From Acidimicrobiales bacterium (GTDB lineage Bacteria; Actinomycetota; Acidimicrobiia; Acidimicrobiales; JAKAVM01), in contig DAIDIS010000070.1 of NCBI GenBank assembly GCA_027451785.1, positions 1 through 16,772 of the forward strand: a DNA stretch of 16,772 nucleotides, written 5' to 3'. Under the pieces are notes generated by a model that was not told the DNA's origin, searched no databases, and saw only the letters and a program-made list of their open reading frames with translations. Shown here in pieces: positions 1 to 7,100 of this stretch. Each line of letters begins with the position of its first letter. Within the stretch, counting starts at the first letter, position 1. A program made the position numbers and the translations under genes.

Positions 1-1017
1 GGCGGGAGCATGGCAGACGTTATCCGGTGGGTCGACACTCAAGAGATGGAGGAAGTTGCGAGCATTCTCGAAACACATGGTGAAGCTCTCGCGCTTCAAT
101 CGGCTTGGGCGAGCTGGGGACGGGAGGAGCGGGTAAGGGGCTCCGTCTACACGACGGCTGAGACTGTCCTTGAGGCGTTCTACGACCCGGTCGTTGCATC
201 GGCAAGGGTTGCCGATTGCATCTCTGTGGAGAGGCTATTCGGCGGTGGCAATACCCTGTATGTGTGTGCCCCGGCGCACGAGCAAAGGAGAATGCGGCCG
301 CTTTTTGCCTCGCTAGTGTCGGAGGTCATTGCCGAGGCTTACGCTCTTGCTTCGGCAAATGGAGGAACACTTGCCGAGCCACTGCTTGTGGTCCTGGACG
401 AGGCGGCCAACATCGCCCCGCTGCCGGACCTAGACGGGATCGCATCCACGGGCGCCAGTCACGGAATCCAACTCGTTACGGTCTGGCAGGATCTGTCGCA
501 ACTGAAGACCCGCTATGGAAGCGGGGCGATGACTGTGCTCAACAATCATCGGTCTAAGGTCTTCCTGCCGGGGATTTCCGACCCTGAAAGCTTGGAGTAT
601 GCAAGCAGGTTGATAGGGGAAATGGAGATGAAATCCGGCTCGGCACACCGTGACCCGGAGGGACGGGTATCGACCACCGATTCTTGGGTGACAAAGGGAA
701 TGGCGCCCCCGGCGACCTTGCGTCAGTTGAGCCCGGGCGAAGCGGTTGTGGTCCACGGACACCTACCGCCGATGAGGGTGGGGCTGAGGCCTTGGTTCAA
801 AGATGCGCACCTCTCTCGCTTGGCGCGCGGCGAGCTCAGGATTGAGGAAATCGCTTCGACCGGTAAAGCCGAAGCGGGCACCGGAGAGGTGTCCGGAAAT
901 CAAATGTGGAAGAAAGCCAAGCGTTGGGAACGTACCTCAAATATGATTCACGCGAGTGTGCTTGAACCAGTCGATCGACTTGCGAAGAAGGTAATGGGTG
1001 ATGTCCAAAGACGTTGA
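1..1017 (+). CDS. Type IV coupling protein (VirD4/TraG-like ATPase), C-terminal part
   Basis: This looks like the C-terminal half of a conjugative coupling ATPase, the inner-membrane motor that feeds DNA into a type IV secretion channel. The frame is open to the left edge, with an ATG at 10. Such proteins usually exceed 500 residues and need an N-terminal membrane anchor and a Walker A P-loop, and neither is present in the 335 residues from that ATG, so the gene is cut by the window edge. Counting from the ATG, a Walker B strand ends in Asp130-Glu131 (LLVVLDEAANIAPLP), followed by a TraM-recognition-type stretch with STGASHGIQLVTVWQD near residues 146-161. The tail after about residue 280 is charged and probably poorly structured. 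The last 17 bases overlap a small membrane-protein ORF. The family is clear from the Walker B context. Whether the element is a plasmid or an integrated element cannot be decided from this gene. Confidence 0.85.
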   Translation, partial: GGSMADVIRWVDTQEMEEVASILETHGEALALQSAWASWGREERVRGSVYTTAETVLEAFYDPVVASARVADCISVERLFGGGNTLYVCAPAHEQRRMRPLFASLVSEVIAEAYALASANGGTLAEPLLVVLDEAANIAPLPDLDGIASTGASHGIQLVTVWQDLSQLKTRYGSGAMTVLNNHRSKVFLPGISDPESLEYASRLIGEMEMKSGSAHRDPEGRVSTTDSWVTKGMAPPATLRQLSPGEAVVVHGHLPPMRVGLRPWFKDAHLSRLARGELRIEEIASTGKAEAGTGEVSGNQMWKKAKRWERTSNMIHASVLEPVDRLAKKVMGDVQRR

Positions 1018-1120
1018 ATGGCAGCCATGGGATACGAGCGCCAAGATCATAATGGTCACCTGCGTGTTGATTGTTCTGGCTCTCACATCGGTTTTCGTTG
1101 CGCTAGCTCTTCCCCATTAG
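1001..1120 (+). CDS. Small single-helix membrane protein, 39 aa
   Basis: A short ORF starts inside the end of the coupling-protein gene, in another frame, with an AGAAGG ribosome-binding site about 9 bases before the ATG. It encodes 39 residues: a polar start (MSKDVEWQPWDTSAKI), then one hydrophobic helix from about residue 16 to 37 with the core IIMVTCVLIVLALTSVF. The 17-base overlap suggests translational coupling to the conjugation gene, and small membrane proteins are common in type IV secretion operons. I do not recognise the family. The stop codon overlaps the end of the convergent synthetase gene by 18 bases. The clean hydrophobic profile and good Shine-Dalgarno site support it, but no homology evidence is available. 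Confidence 0.55.
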   Translation: MSKDVEWQPWDTSAKIIMVTCVLIVLALTSVFVALALPH

Positions 1121-2482
1121 GGACTCACGCAGAGTCGATCTCTTGATCTTGCCGGTGTCCGTGGTGGGCAGAGAGTCGAGCTTGAAATAATCCTTTGGCC
1201 GCTTGTAGGGGGCGAGGCACTCGGCGGCACGAGAGGCAAGCGAGATTTCGTCGGCATCGCCTACGTATGCGGCACAGAGCTTCTGGCCCCATTCCGGGTC
1301 ATCCAGCCCGAAGACTGCGATCGCCTCGACGCCGTCGACGGCATGAAGTGCCGCTTCCACTTCAGCTGGGTATACGTTTACCCCACCTGAGATGACGAGG
1401 TCGTCGCGCCTGCCTTCCAGATAGACGAATCCGTCGTCGTCGACTCGGCCTAAGTCACCTACCGTGAACGATCCTTCACGCCAGCACTGGGATGTCTTAG
1501 TCGGGTCGCCGAAATATGAAAAGTGCGCATAGCTCGGGACCTTGCACCAGATCACGCCATGATCGTCGACCCAGATGGTGCGATCCGGCCGAGACCTACC
1601 CACCGTACCGGGATGCGAGCGCCAGTCGGCCTCCGTGCAAGATGTGAACTGTCCCTCGGTGGATCCGTAAAACTCGTGGACCGTGCCGGGTGGGAATGCA
1701 GCGATCGCCTGGAGCTTGATCGCAGGAGGACAGGCTTCCCCGGCATGTAGGAAAATCCGAAAGCAGCTCAGGTCCACACTCTCTAAGTAACTTGGCGGCG
1801 CAAAAAGCCGCCTCAGGTGGGTTGGCACCATGAACGTCGCACTGGGACGAAAGTTCTCAATGGCACCGGCGACGGCCTGCGGCTTGAACTTGCTTAGGAC
1901 AGCGACGGTGCCTCCTCGCATCAAGACACAGGTTGCGAATCGTAACGGGGCTGAGTGATGCGTCGGAGAGACGACAAGGAACCGATCGTCCTTGGTGAAA
2001 CCCCATAGGTCCGCCTCGTCTTCTAACTGTTGGCGCGCTTGAGCTGTTGCGAGTATGGGCGCGAGGACGCCTTTTGGCTGGCCGGTCGTTCCGGACGTGT
2101 AGTGCATGGGACGCGACAGCGGGTACGGAGCGAGACCCGCCTGAGGTCCTTGCGTGAGTTCAGACAATAGGCCCTCATCGTTCACCACGAGGCTGGGTCG
2201 GCAGTCTTCCAACAGACGGTTGGTTTCCTGCTCGACTAACCCCGGATTGAGCATGACCGGAATGATGCCTACCCGAAGGAGCCCGATGACTGCGCAGACG
2301 AGGGTAGCGGAAGGCGGCAGCTGCAATACCAAGCGGTCGCCCAGGCTTATGCCCCTTGTGAGAGCAGCACCGGCCACCCTCTCTTGGATTGCTTCGGATT
2401 GGGCTGCGGTAACGACGGACAGAGCCGGATAGATGTTTCCGTCACCCTCGGATTCATTCCTCCCTCGGTCCTTCCATGTCAT
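1103..2482 (-). CDS. AMP-forming acyl-CoA synthetase / acid-CoA ligase
   Basis: This is a class I adenylate-forming enzyme, which activates a carboxylic acid with ATP to an acyl-AMP and usually passes it to CoA. The core motifs are present in order: P-loop YTSGTTGQPKG at residues 128-138, the A5 motif EFYGSTEG at 270-277, the hinge region VGDLGRVDDDGFVYLEGRRDD at about 341-361 followed by ISGGVNVYPAE, and the catalytic lysine in TTDTGKIKR (Lys445). At 459 residues it is shorter than the usual 500-560, the shortfall being at the N terminus. An in-frame TAG stands two codons before the ATG and no strong Shine-Dalgarno site precedes it, so translation may start further in. The substrate cannot be read from the sequence. 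It lies 69 bases downstream of the sigma-like gene on the same strand and may be co-transcribed with it. Confidence 0.88.
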   Translation of the reverse strand: MTWKDRGRNESEGDGNIYPALSVVTAAQSEAIQERVAGAALTRGISLGDRLVLQLPPSATLVCAVIGLLRVGIIPVMLNPGLVEQETNRLLEDCRPSLVVNDEGLLSELTQGPQAGLAPYPLSRPMHYTSGTTGQPKGVLAPILATAQARQQLEDEADLWGFTKDDRFLVVSPTHHSAPLRFATCVLMRGGTVAVLSKFKPQAVAGAIENFRPSATFMVPTHLRRLFAPPSYLESVDLSCFRIFLHAGEACPPAIKLQAIAAFPPGTVHEFYGSTEGQFTSCTEADWRSHPGTVGRSRPDRTIWVDDHGVIWCKVPSYAHFSYFGDPTKTSQCWREGSFTVGDLGRVDDDGFVYLEGRRDDLVISGGVNVYPAEVEAALHAVDGVEAIAVFGLDDPEWGQKLCAAYVGDADEISLASRAAECLAPYKRPKDYFKLDSLPTTDTGKIKRSTLRESLMGKS

Positions 2483-2551
2483 TGACTAAACGATACCGAC
2501 ACGGTGTCCGGGGGTGTTATCCGGGGGTTGCCTATGGGCTGCCGTGTTCCG

Positions 2552-3445
2552 TTATGCCGACTCCAAAAGCTCCTCACGCCTGCCGAAGTTCAGTTCATCG
2601 AGTGGCCCGAAGCCGAGTTCGTCTCTGAGGACGGCGCAGGCCTTTGCGAGGCGGTAACGGTTTGCGCCCTGGCTTCTCCCGGTGCTGTTTGAAATTTCGA
2701 CATGGCTCATTCCCGAAAGAACGGCAAGGACGACCTTCTTGTCATCGGAACAGAGCCGATGTTCCGGAAGCGATGACACGAGCGAGAGGACTTCCTCGTG
2801 GACTCCTCTGTCGGGAGGTGCTGGGATGAACTCCTCATTTGCCAAAGGCTTTAGCGCTCGGCGATCCTTGGTGAGCTTGGCGACCTTGCGCTTGACCCTT
2901 TGGAGGATTGCGTTTACGACCTCTGGAGCAGCGTATGCCCGGTCCTGGCCGGCCCATGAGTCAAGGACCTCCCAGGCAACCGCAATCACGTCAGCCAGTC
3001 GCAGCTCATTCGGGTCTGCTCCGAGCCTGATCGACCGCCTGTGGATTGACAGAATTGCCGGGAGGAGCGCCTGCAGCAATGTGCGCTTCAGAATTGGATC
3101 GAAACCTGCCTGCCTCAATATCGCCGAAAACACTGCCGCTGACTCGTCAGCGCTCAGGGCTTCCGACCGCGTTGACATTTTCTCGACTAGGTCGAAAAGA
3201 GAGCTTGCGTGTACTTGGGCGACGATCGGCTCCAGTCGCTCAAGTACTTTGAGGGTGGTTCGGGCAAAGCGCGCTGTACCGCATATCTCCCAGTCTCGGC
3301 GCATGGAGTCGATCAAGTTCGTAGAGCTCTGGTCTGTGTGCAATTTCATACTGGGTATGCTGAGGTCCTCAAGTCCCTGGAAGGGTCCTGTCCCGTATCC
3401 CGGTGTTTGTCCCGGTTCTAGTTCCCGTACGCTTTGAGCTGGCAT
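2552..3445 (-). CDS. Sigma-factor-like helix-turn-helix protein of unknown role
   Basis: A mostly helical protein whose C-terminal part (about residues 230-278 of 297) resembles sigma-70 region 4: a helix-turn-helix with VVLAVLSGMSHVEISNSTGRSQGANRYRLAKA. The middle (about 105-190, containing LKRTLLQALLPAILSIHRR and DVIAVAWEVLDSW) is reminiscent of sigma region 2 as found in a family of actinobacterial sigma-like proteins. No canonical -10-binding signature stands out, so it may be a regulator and not a working sigma factor. The start is uncertain. The ATG at 3445 has no Shine-Dalgarno site and the first 32 residues look unlike the rest, being encoded by a stretch of repeated CGGGA motifs. ATGs at 3349 and 3304 (MRRDWEICG) fit the expected N terminus better. 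It lies in the same direction as tetR upstream and the synthetase downstream. Confidence 0.6.
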   Translation of the reverse strand: MPAQSVRELEPGQTPGYGTGPFQGLEDLSIPSMKLHTDQSSTNLIDSMRRDWEICGTARFARTTLKVLERLEPIVAQVHASSLFDLVEKMSTRSEALSADESAAVFSAILRQAGFDPILKRTLLQALLPAILSIHRRSIRLGADPNELRLADVIAVAWEVLDSWAGQDRAYAAPEVVNAILQRVKRKVAKLTKDRRALKPLANEEFIPAPPDRGVHEEVLSLVSSLPEHRLCSDDKKVVLAVLSGMSHVEISNSTGRSQGANRYRLAKACAVLRDELGFGPLDELNFGRREELLESA

Positions 3446-3614
3446 TTAAGGATGGAGGAATATTTTTTGGAAATAGGGTTTGGGGGGGATCTTCGGGTAG
3501 GTCCGACCGGTCGGGAACGGTTTGCGGGATAGCCTTCGGGTACGGATTTGGACCCGATTTTCAATTTGTGGGGTGTGAGGCGGATGCTGAACGAAGGGGA
3601 TTAGGAGTTCCCGG
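3446..3614. promoter_or_regulatory. Repeat-rich intergenic region upstream of the sigma-like gene
   Basis: This gap between the tetR stop and the sigma-like gene carries a perfect 12-bp palindrome, CCGACCGGTCGG (3503-3514). The palindrome is flanked by two diverged direct repeats that begin GGTTTG and end TTCGGGTA (3477-3499 and 3519-3542). A cluster of CGGGA-type motifs continues on the minus strand into the first codons of the longest sigma-like ORF (about 3370-3431). Together these resemble an operator or iteron cluster. No good -35/-10 pair for the minus-strand gene was found, so the assignment as a control region rests on the repeats and position alone. Confidence 0.4.
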
Positions 3615-4241
3615 CTAGGAAGGGCTGGGCAGGGTCTTCAAGCCGTCCAGGATCATCCTTATCAGGCGAGTGTTTTGTTCGCCCCCGATAGTCGTATTGG
3701 TGCATACGGGGGCGATCAGCTGGACCAGGTCGTCGCCGTTTATGTCGCTCCTGGCCATCCCTGCTTCTTGTGCACGCGCCAAGACCTGGCTGCATGAAAC
3801 GGAGATTTTCTCCCTGGAGTTCGACCTCAGGTCTGGATTGTTCTCGAATGCTTCGTGAAGCTCGTTCAGGAATGTCCGCTTCGAGCGAGCGTAGTCGGCG
3901 AATCCCCAAAGCCACCTCTCTAGAGCGTCCCAGGGATCGAGCTGTTCGGCGCTTTCACTTGCCAACTGCGAGAGGGAGTCAACATCATCCCTGTAGACCG
4001 CCTCGACCAAGTTAATACGCTTTGGAAAGTGGCGGTAGAAGGTTCCGATCCCGACACCGGCTTCCTTGGCGATCGCCTCGATGGAAGCGCTCCCACCTTG
4101 CCCGGCAAACACTTTACGGGCCGCTTCAATGATCAGCTCGTTGTTTCGCTTGGCGTCTGCGCGCATATGGCGTGGTTCCTCGGGTTCGCAAGTCCCGGCT
4201 GGGGACTTGGTCTCCCCGCCACCGGCATTGGGCACGCTCAC
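3615..4241 (-). CDS. TetR-family transcriptional repressor
   Basis: A TetR-type one-component regulator. Its N-terminal DNA-binding domain lies at about residues 32-86 of 208, with the helix-turn-helix EAIAKEAGVGIGTFYRHFPKRINLVEAVY, which is close to the family consensus. The C-terminal ligand-binding domain is divergent, as usual. The GTG start at 4241 is chosen because GGAGG lies eight bases before it. An internal ATG at 4166 (MRADAKRNNELI) is closer to the usual TetR N terminus and remains possible. The gene is divergent from the efflux pump gene, and two palindromes lie in the shared promoter. This strongly suggests that it represses the pump and itself until a substrate binds. Confidence 0.92.
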   Translation of the reverse strand: MSVPNAGGGETKSPAGTCEPEEPRHMRADAKRNNELIIEAARKVFAGQGGSASIEAIAKEAGVGIGTFYRHFPKRINLVEAVYRDDVDSLSQLASESAEQLDPWDALERWLWGFADYARSKRTFLNELHEAFENNPDLRSNSREKISVSCSQVLARAQEAGMARSDINGDDLVQLIAPVCTNTTIGGEQNTRLIRMILDGLKTLPSPS

Positions 4242-4264
4242 GAAACAAACCTCCGAGGAATAAC

Positions 4265-4293
4265 TTGCTAAGCGGAGGGAGCCTCCGTATAGT
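4265..4293 (+). promoter_or_regulatory. Promoter of the DHA2 efflux pump gene
   Basis: TTGCTA (4265-4270) and TATAGT (4288-4293) are separated by 17 bases, a good fit to a housekeeping -35/-10 pair reading toward the exporter. The first operator palindrome fills the spacer and the second covers the expected start of transcription, so a bound TetR dimer would block polymerase. On the opposite strand TACTAT (complement of 4289-4294) could serve as the -10 of tetR, with a weak -35 near 4312-4317. Confidence 0.6.
4273..4287. promoter_or_regulatory. TetR operator 1
   Basis: CGGAGGGAGCCTCCG is a 15-bp palindrome with six-base perfect arms (CGGAGG/CCTCCG) around a three-base centre. It sits between the -35 and -10 of the pump promoter. 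It matches the second operator, 24 bases further on, at 13 of 15 positions. The spacing and position are typical of sites for a TetR regulator controlling a divergent gene pair. Confidence 0.65.
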
Positions 4294-4296
4294 AAA

Positions 4297-4311
4297 CGGA
4301 GGAAGCTTCCG
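4297..4311. promoter_or_regulatory. TetR operator 2
   Basis: CGGAGGAAGCTTCCG is the second copy of the palindrome, placed just after the -10 of the pump promoter. AAGCGGA at 4270-4276 and TCCGCTT at 4308-4314 give the two copies a larger shared inverted symmetry. Confidence 0.65.
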
Positions 4312-4348
4312 CTTATCTCTTAGAATACCAGTGGAAAGGTTTTAGTCA

Positions 4349-5830
4349 ATGTCCCGGAAATCCGCAAAAATGCGAGACGAGGGGCTGCGGGGCGGCAGCC
4401 AGGCCCTGGTGCTCGCCGTGATCCTCACCGCCCAACTTATGGTTGTTCTTGACGCCACAATCGTCAACGTCGCGCTGCCTCATATTCAAAAGGCCCTCGG
4501 GTTCACCAGCTCGTCGCTTTCTTGGGTGCTGAATGCTTATGTTTTGACTTTTGGTGGGCTATTGCTTCTTGGCGCACGCTCCGGGGACATCCTTGGGCGA
4601 AAGCGAGTTTTCCTGGCAGGGCTTACCCTGTTTTCCTTGAGCTCTCTTGCGGGCGGATTGGCGGTCTCGTCTTGGATGCTGCTGGCCGCAAGAGCTGTCC
4701 AGGGAGTCGGCGGTGCGATGGCCGCACCCGCTGCCCTAGCACTATTGACGAGCGCATTCCCGGAAGGCGCCGAGAGAATTCGCGCTATCGGACTCTTTAC
4801 CACCGTGTCCGCAGCGGGGGCTGCAGCAGGGTTGTTCGCAGGTGGAGTGATTACTCAGGTCGCTTCTTGGCGCTGGGTTATGTATGTAAACGTGCCGATC
4901 GGGATTGCCGTGGTATTGGTCGGCTCCTACATCCTTGTCGAGACTGAGCGAAGGCATGGTCGATTCGATATTGCCGGTGCGCTTACTTCTACGATCGGGA
5001 TGACTTCCGTCGTATTCGGTCTGGTGGAGGCGGGTACCTCGGGTTGGCGCTCACCGATCACTGCCGTGTCTCTCGTGGGTGGCTTGATCCTGCTCACAGC
5101 GTTCGTACGGATCGAGATGACCGCATCGGAGCCGATATTGCCCATCAGGGTCGTTGCCGACAGGACACGGTCATCAGCAAACTTGGCTCGCGGCTTTGGA
5201 TATGCCGGGATGTACGGGATGACCTTCTTTCTGACTCAATTTTTCCAGGATGTTCAAGGTCACTCAGCGCTAAGGACCGGAATCGAGTTCCTGCCCACGC
5301 CCCTGTGCGTGTTTGCTGCTTCACAGCTGGTCAGCAAGGTGCTGTCCTCCAAGGTCGCGCCGAAAGCCTTGATGGTTACCGGGTCAATGATGTCCCTGAG
5401 TGGTCTCGCGATCTTGACTCACCTGAGCGTTACGACTTCCTATATCGAGTTGCTTCCGGCGCTGCTTCTGATCGGAGCTGGACTGGGGACTTCGTTCGTC
5501 TCTCTCACCAGTGCCTCGTTGAGCGGTATATCACCGTCAGATGCCGGTGCCGCTTCCGGCCTAATCAACGTCATGCAACAGTTGGGGGCCGCTCTTGGGC
5601 TTGCCGTGCTGGTCACCGTGTTCGACTCGGCGACGTCTGCGGCCAGGCGAGCATCCGGGGCTAGGGACGTGATCGGTCGTGGCGTGATGGTTCATGGCAT
5701 GGACATCGCTTTCGTGGTTGCAGCGCTCTTCTCTTTGGCCGCACTGGCCATGGTCGTATTCGGAGTCCCTGCCGCTTCCTTGGTTAAGGAACATCCATCC
5801 GAGGAAGTTGCGCTGAGCGAGGCCGCGTAG
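4349..5830 (+). CDS. DHA2-family (EmrB/QacA-type) drug:H+ antiporter, 14 TM
   Basis: A major facilitator superfamily exporter of the DHA2 class with about 14 membrane helices and the expected length (493 aa). It shows motif D1 in helix 1 (VVLDATIVNVALPHIQKAL, about 33-51), motif A after helix 2 (GARSGDILGRKRVFLAG, about 75-91) and a motif C-like glycine-rich helix 5 (AAGAAAGLFAGGVITQVASW, about 157-176). Such pumps use the proton gradient to expel hydrophobic drugs, dyes or biocides; the substrate is not predictable here. The ATG has AAAGG about nine bases upstream. The gene is divergent from tetR and shares its operators, so expression is probably induced by a substrate of the pump. Confidence 0.93.
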   Translation: MSRKSAKMRDEGLRGGSQALVLAVILTAQLMVVLDATIVNVALPHIQKALGFTSSSLSWVLNAYVLTFGGLLLLGARSGDILGRKRVFLAGLTLFSLSSLAGGLAVSSWMLLAARAVQGVGGAMAAPAALALLTSAFPEGAERIRAIGLFTTVSAAGAAAGLFAGGVITQVASWRWVMYVNVPIGIAVVLVGSYILVETERRHGRFDIAGALTSTIGMTSVVFGLVEAGTSGWRSPITAVSLVGGLILLTAFVRIEMTASEPILPIRVVADRTRSSANLARGFGYAGMYGMTFFLTQFFQDVQGHSALRTGIEFLPTPLCVFAASQLVSKVLSSKVAPKALMVTGSMMSLSGLAILTHLSVTTSYIELLPALLLIGAGLGTSFVSLTSASLSGISPSDAGAASGLINVMQQLGAALGLAVLVTVFDSATSAARRASGARDVIGRGVMVHGMDIAFVVAALFSLAALAMVVFGVPAASLVKEHPSEEVALSEAA

Positions 5831-5930
5831 GTATTTGGATTGAGATGTGCTCATATTGGGTTATCTGTGACTTTGGATGAGCGCAATTCAACATGAGCGA
5901 GTTTGTACTTTGTAGCGAGACCGCGAGCGC

Positions 5931-7049
5931 ATGAAGTGGATTGTTGCCGCCGTGGCGGTTGTGGTGGTGTCCTCCGGGGTTGGTCTAGGGGTTTACTTCA
6001 GTGCAACCCCGGGGAATCGGGCACACGCATCCGACGCAGGGAAACCCTCGGCCCATCAGTCCTTTCATCCGCCCGTCCTGGTTTCCAGTACGCCGGCTAA
6101 CGGTTCAGCCTCTGCCTCCGGGATCTCTCCGTTGACGTTGCGGTTTTCGGAGCCTGTTGATCAAATGGGAGCGCGGCCAGTGTTTGATCCGCCCGTCAAT
6201 GGGACTTGGACGGGTTGGGGATCCAAATCTTTGCTCTTCACTCCGTCGGCTCCTCTGGTTCCCGGTACTACTGAGTCGGTTTCGTTGCCTGTGTCCACAC
6301 AGTCAAACGCCGGTCAGAACAGCCTCACTACGATCAGCTGGAAGGTGGCGGATGGTTCGGTAGTCGGATTGCAGGAGTTGCTCGCGACACTTGGTTACCT
6401 TCCTTTGGTCTTCTCGCCCGTCCCATCGCCGCTTACCGGAGCGGTCCCACCGGTTACCCCTTCGGTTGCTTTCCAACCACTGTGGGGCTCGTTCACCTGG
6501 TCGCAGAGCGGCTGGCCCGCGTCTCTTGCGTCCCTGTGGCAGGTCGGCCAACCTAACCTGGTTACCGAGGGAGCCGTGATGTCATTTGAGTCATCGCACG
6601 GCTTGGCTACAGATGGCCTGGCCGGTCCGAAGGTCTGGGCGGCTCTATATGCAGACTCGGTGAATGACAGGGTGAGCAATTCAGGCTTCACCTATGCAGT
6701 TGCCTCCGAAACCCTTCCCGAGACACTTACCGTTTGGCACAACGGGATCGAGGTGGTCACGACGGCAGCAAATTCCGGCATACCTGCTTCGCCGACACCT
6801 CTGGGTACTTGGCCGGTATACGAAAGGCTTGCAAGCCAGACGATGACCGGCACCAACCCTGACGGGAGTCACTACTCGGACCCTGTCTCATGGGTCGCCT
6901 ACTTTCACCGGGGCGACGCAGTTCACTATATAGCCAGGTCACAGTTCGGCTACCCCCAAAGCCTCGGCTGTGTCGAGGTCCCATACTCGCAGGGGCAAAC
7001 AGCCTGGGGATACCTAACCATCGGGTCGTTGGTTACGGTTACCTCCTAA
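5931..7049 (+). CDS. Membrane-anchored L,D-transpeptidase (YkuD) with Ig-like and peptidoglycan-binding-like regions
   Basis: A secreted or membrane-anchored cell-wall enzyme of 372 aa. An N-terminal hydrophobic helix (about 3-25) is followed by an Ig-like Big_5-type region (about 45-140, with STPANGSASASGISPLTLRFSEPV). Next comes a peptidoglycan-binding-like helix pair (VMSFESSHGLATDGLAGPKVWAAL), then the catalytic domain. The active-site cysteine is Cys347 in SLGCVEVPY and the likely catalytic histidine is His332. The usual SHGCVR motif has Leu for His and Glu for Arg; as I recall, actinobacterial relatives with SLGCVELP exist, so this is a subfamily trait and not necessarily inactivation. 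The expected role is to form 3-3 crosslinks in peptidoglycan or attach proteins to it. No strong Shine-Dalgarno site was seen. The gene stands alone between two exporter units. Confidence 0.85.
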   Translation: MKWIVAAVAVVVVSSGVGLGVYFSATPGNRAHASDAGKPSAHQSFHPPVLVSSTPANGSASASGISPLTLRFSEPVDQMGARPVFDPPVNGTWTGWGSKSLLFTPSAPLVPGTTESVSLPVSTQSNAGQNSLTTISWKVADGSVVGLQELLATLGYLPLVFSPVPSPLTGAVPPVTPSVAFQPLWGSFTWSQSGWPASLASLWQVGQPNLVTEGAVMSFESSHGLATDGLAGPKVWAALYADSVNDRVSNSGFTYAVASETLPETLTVWHNGIEVVTTAANSGIPASPTPLGTWPVYERLASQTMTGTNPDGSHYSDPVSWVAYFHRGDAVHYIARSQFGYPQSLGCVEVPYSQGQTAWGYLTIGSLVTVTS

Positions 7050-7100
7050 GGACTCGCCAATGCGCCCATGGTCCTCATTCAATGGACTTCGCGCTATCGC

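Noticed and set aside
2682..3437. 251-aa plus-strand ORF opposite the sigma-like gene
   Set aside because: The translation is serine/arginine-rich without domain features, and the opposite strand has a helix-turn-helix protein.
3477..3542. SigB-like promoters (GTTTG followed after 12-13 bases by GGGTA) on the plus strand
   Set aside because: The motif occurs twice as part of the direct repeat, but no plus-strand gene follows before the divergent region near 4260.
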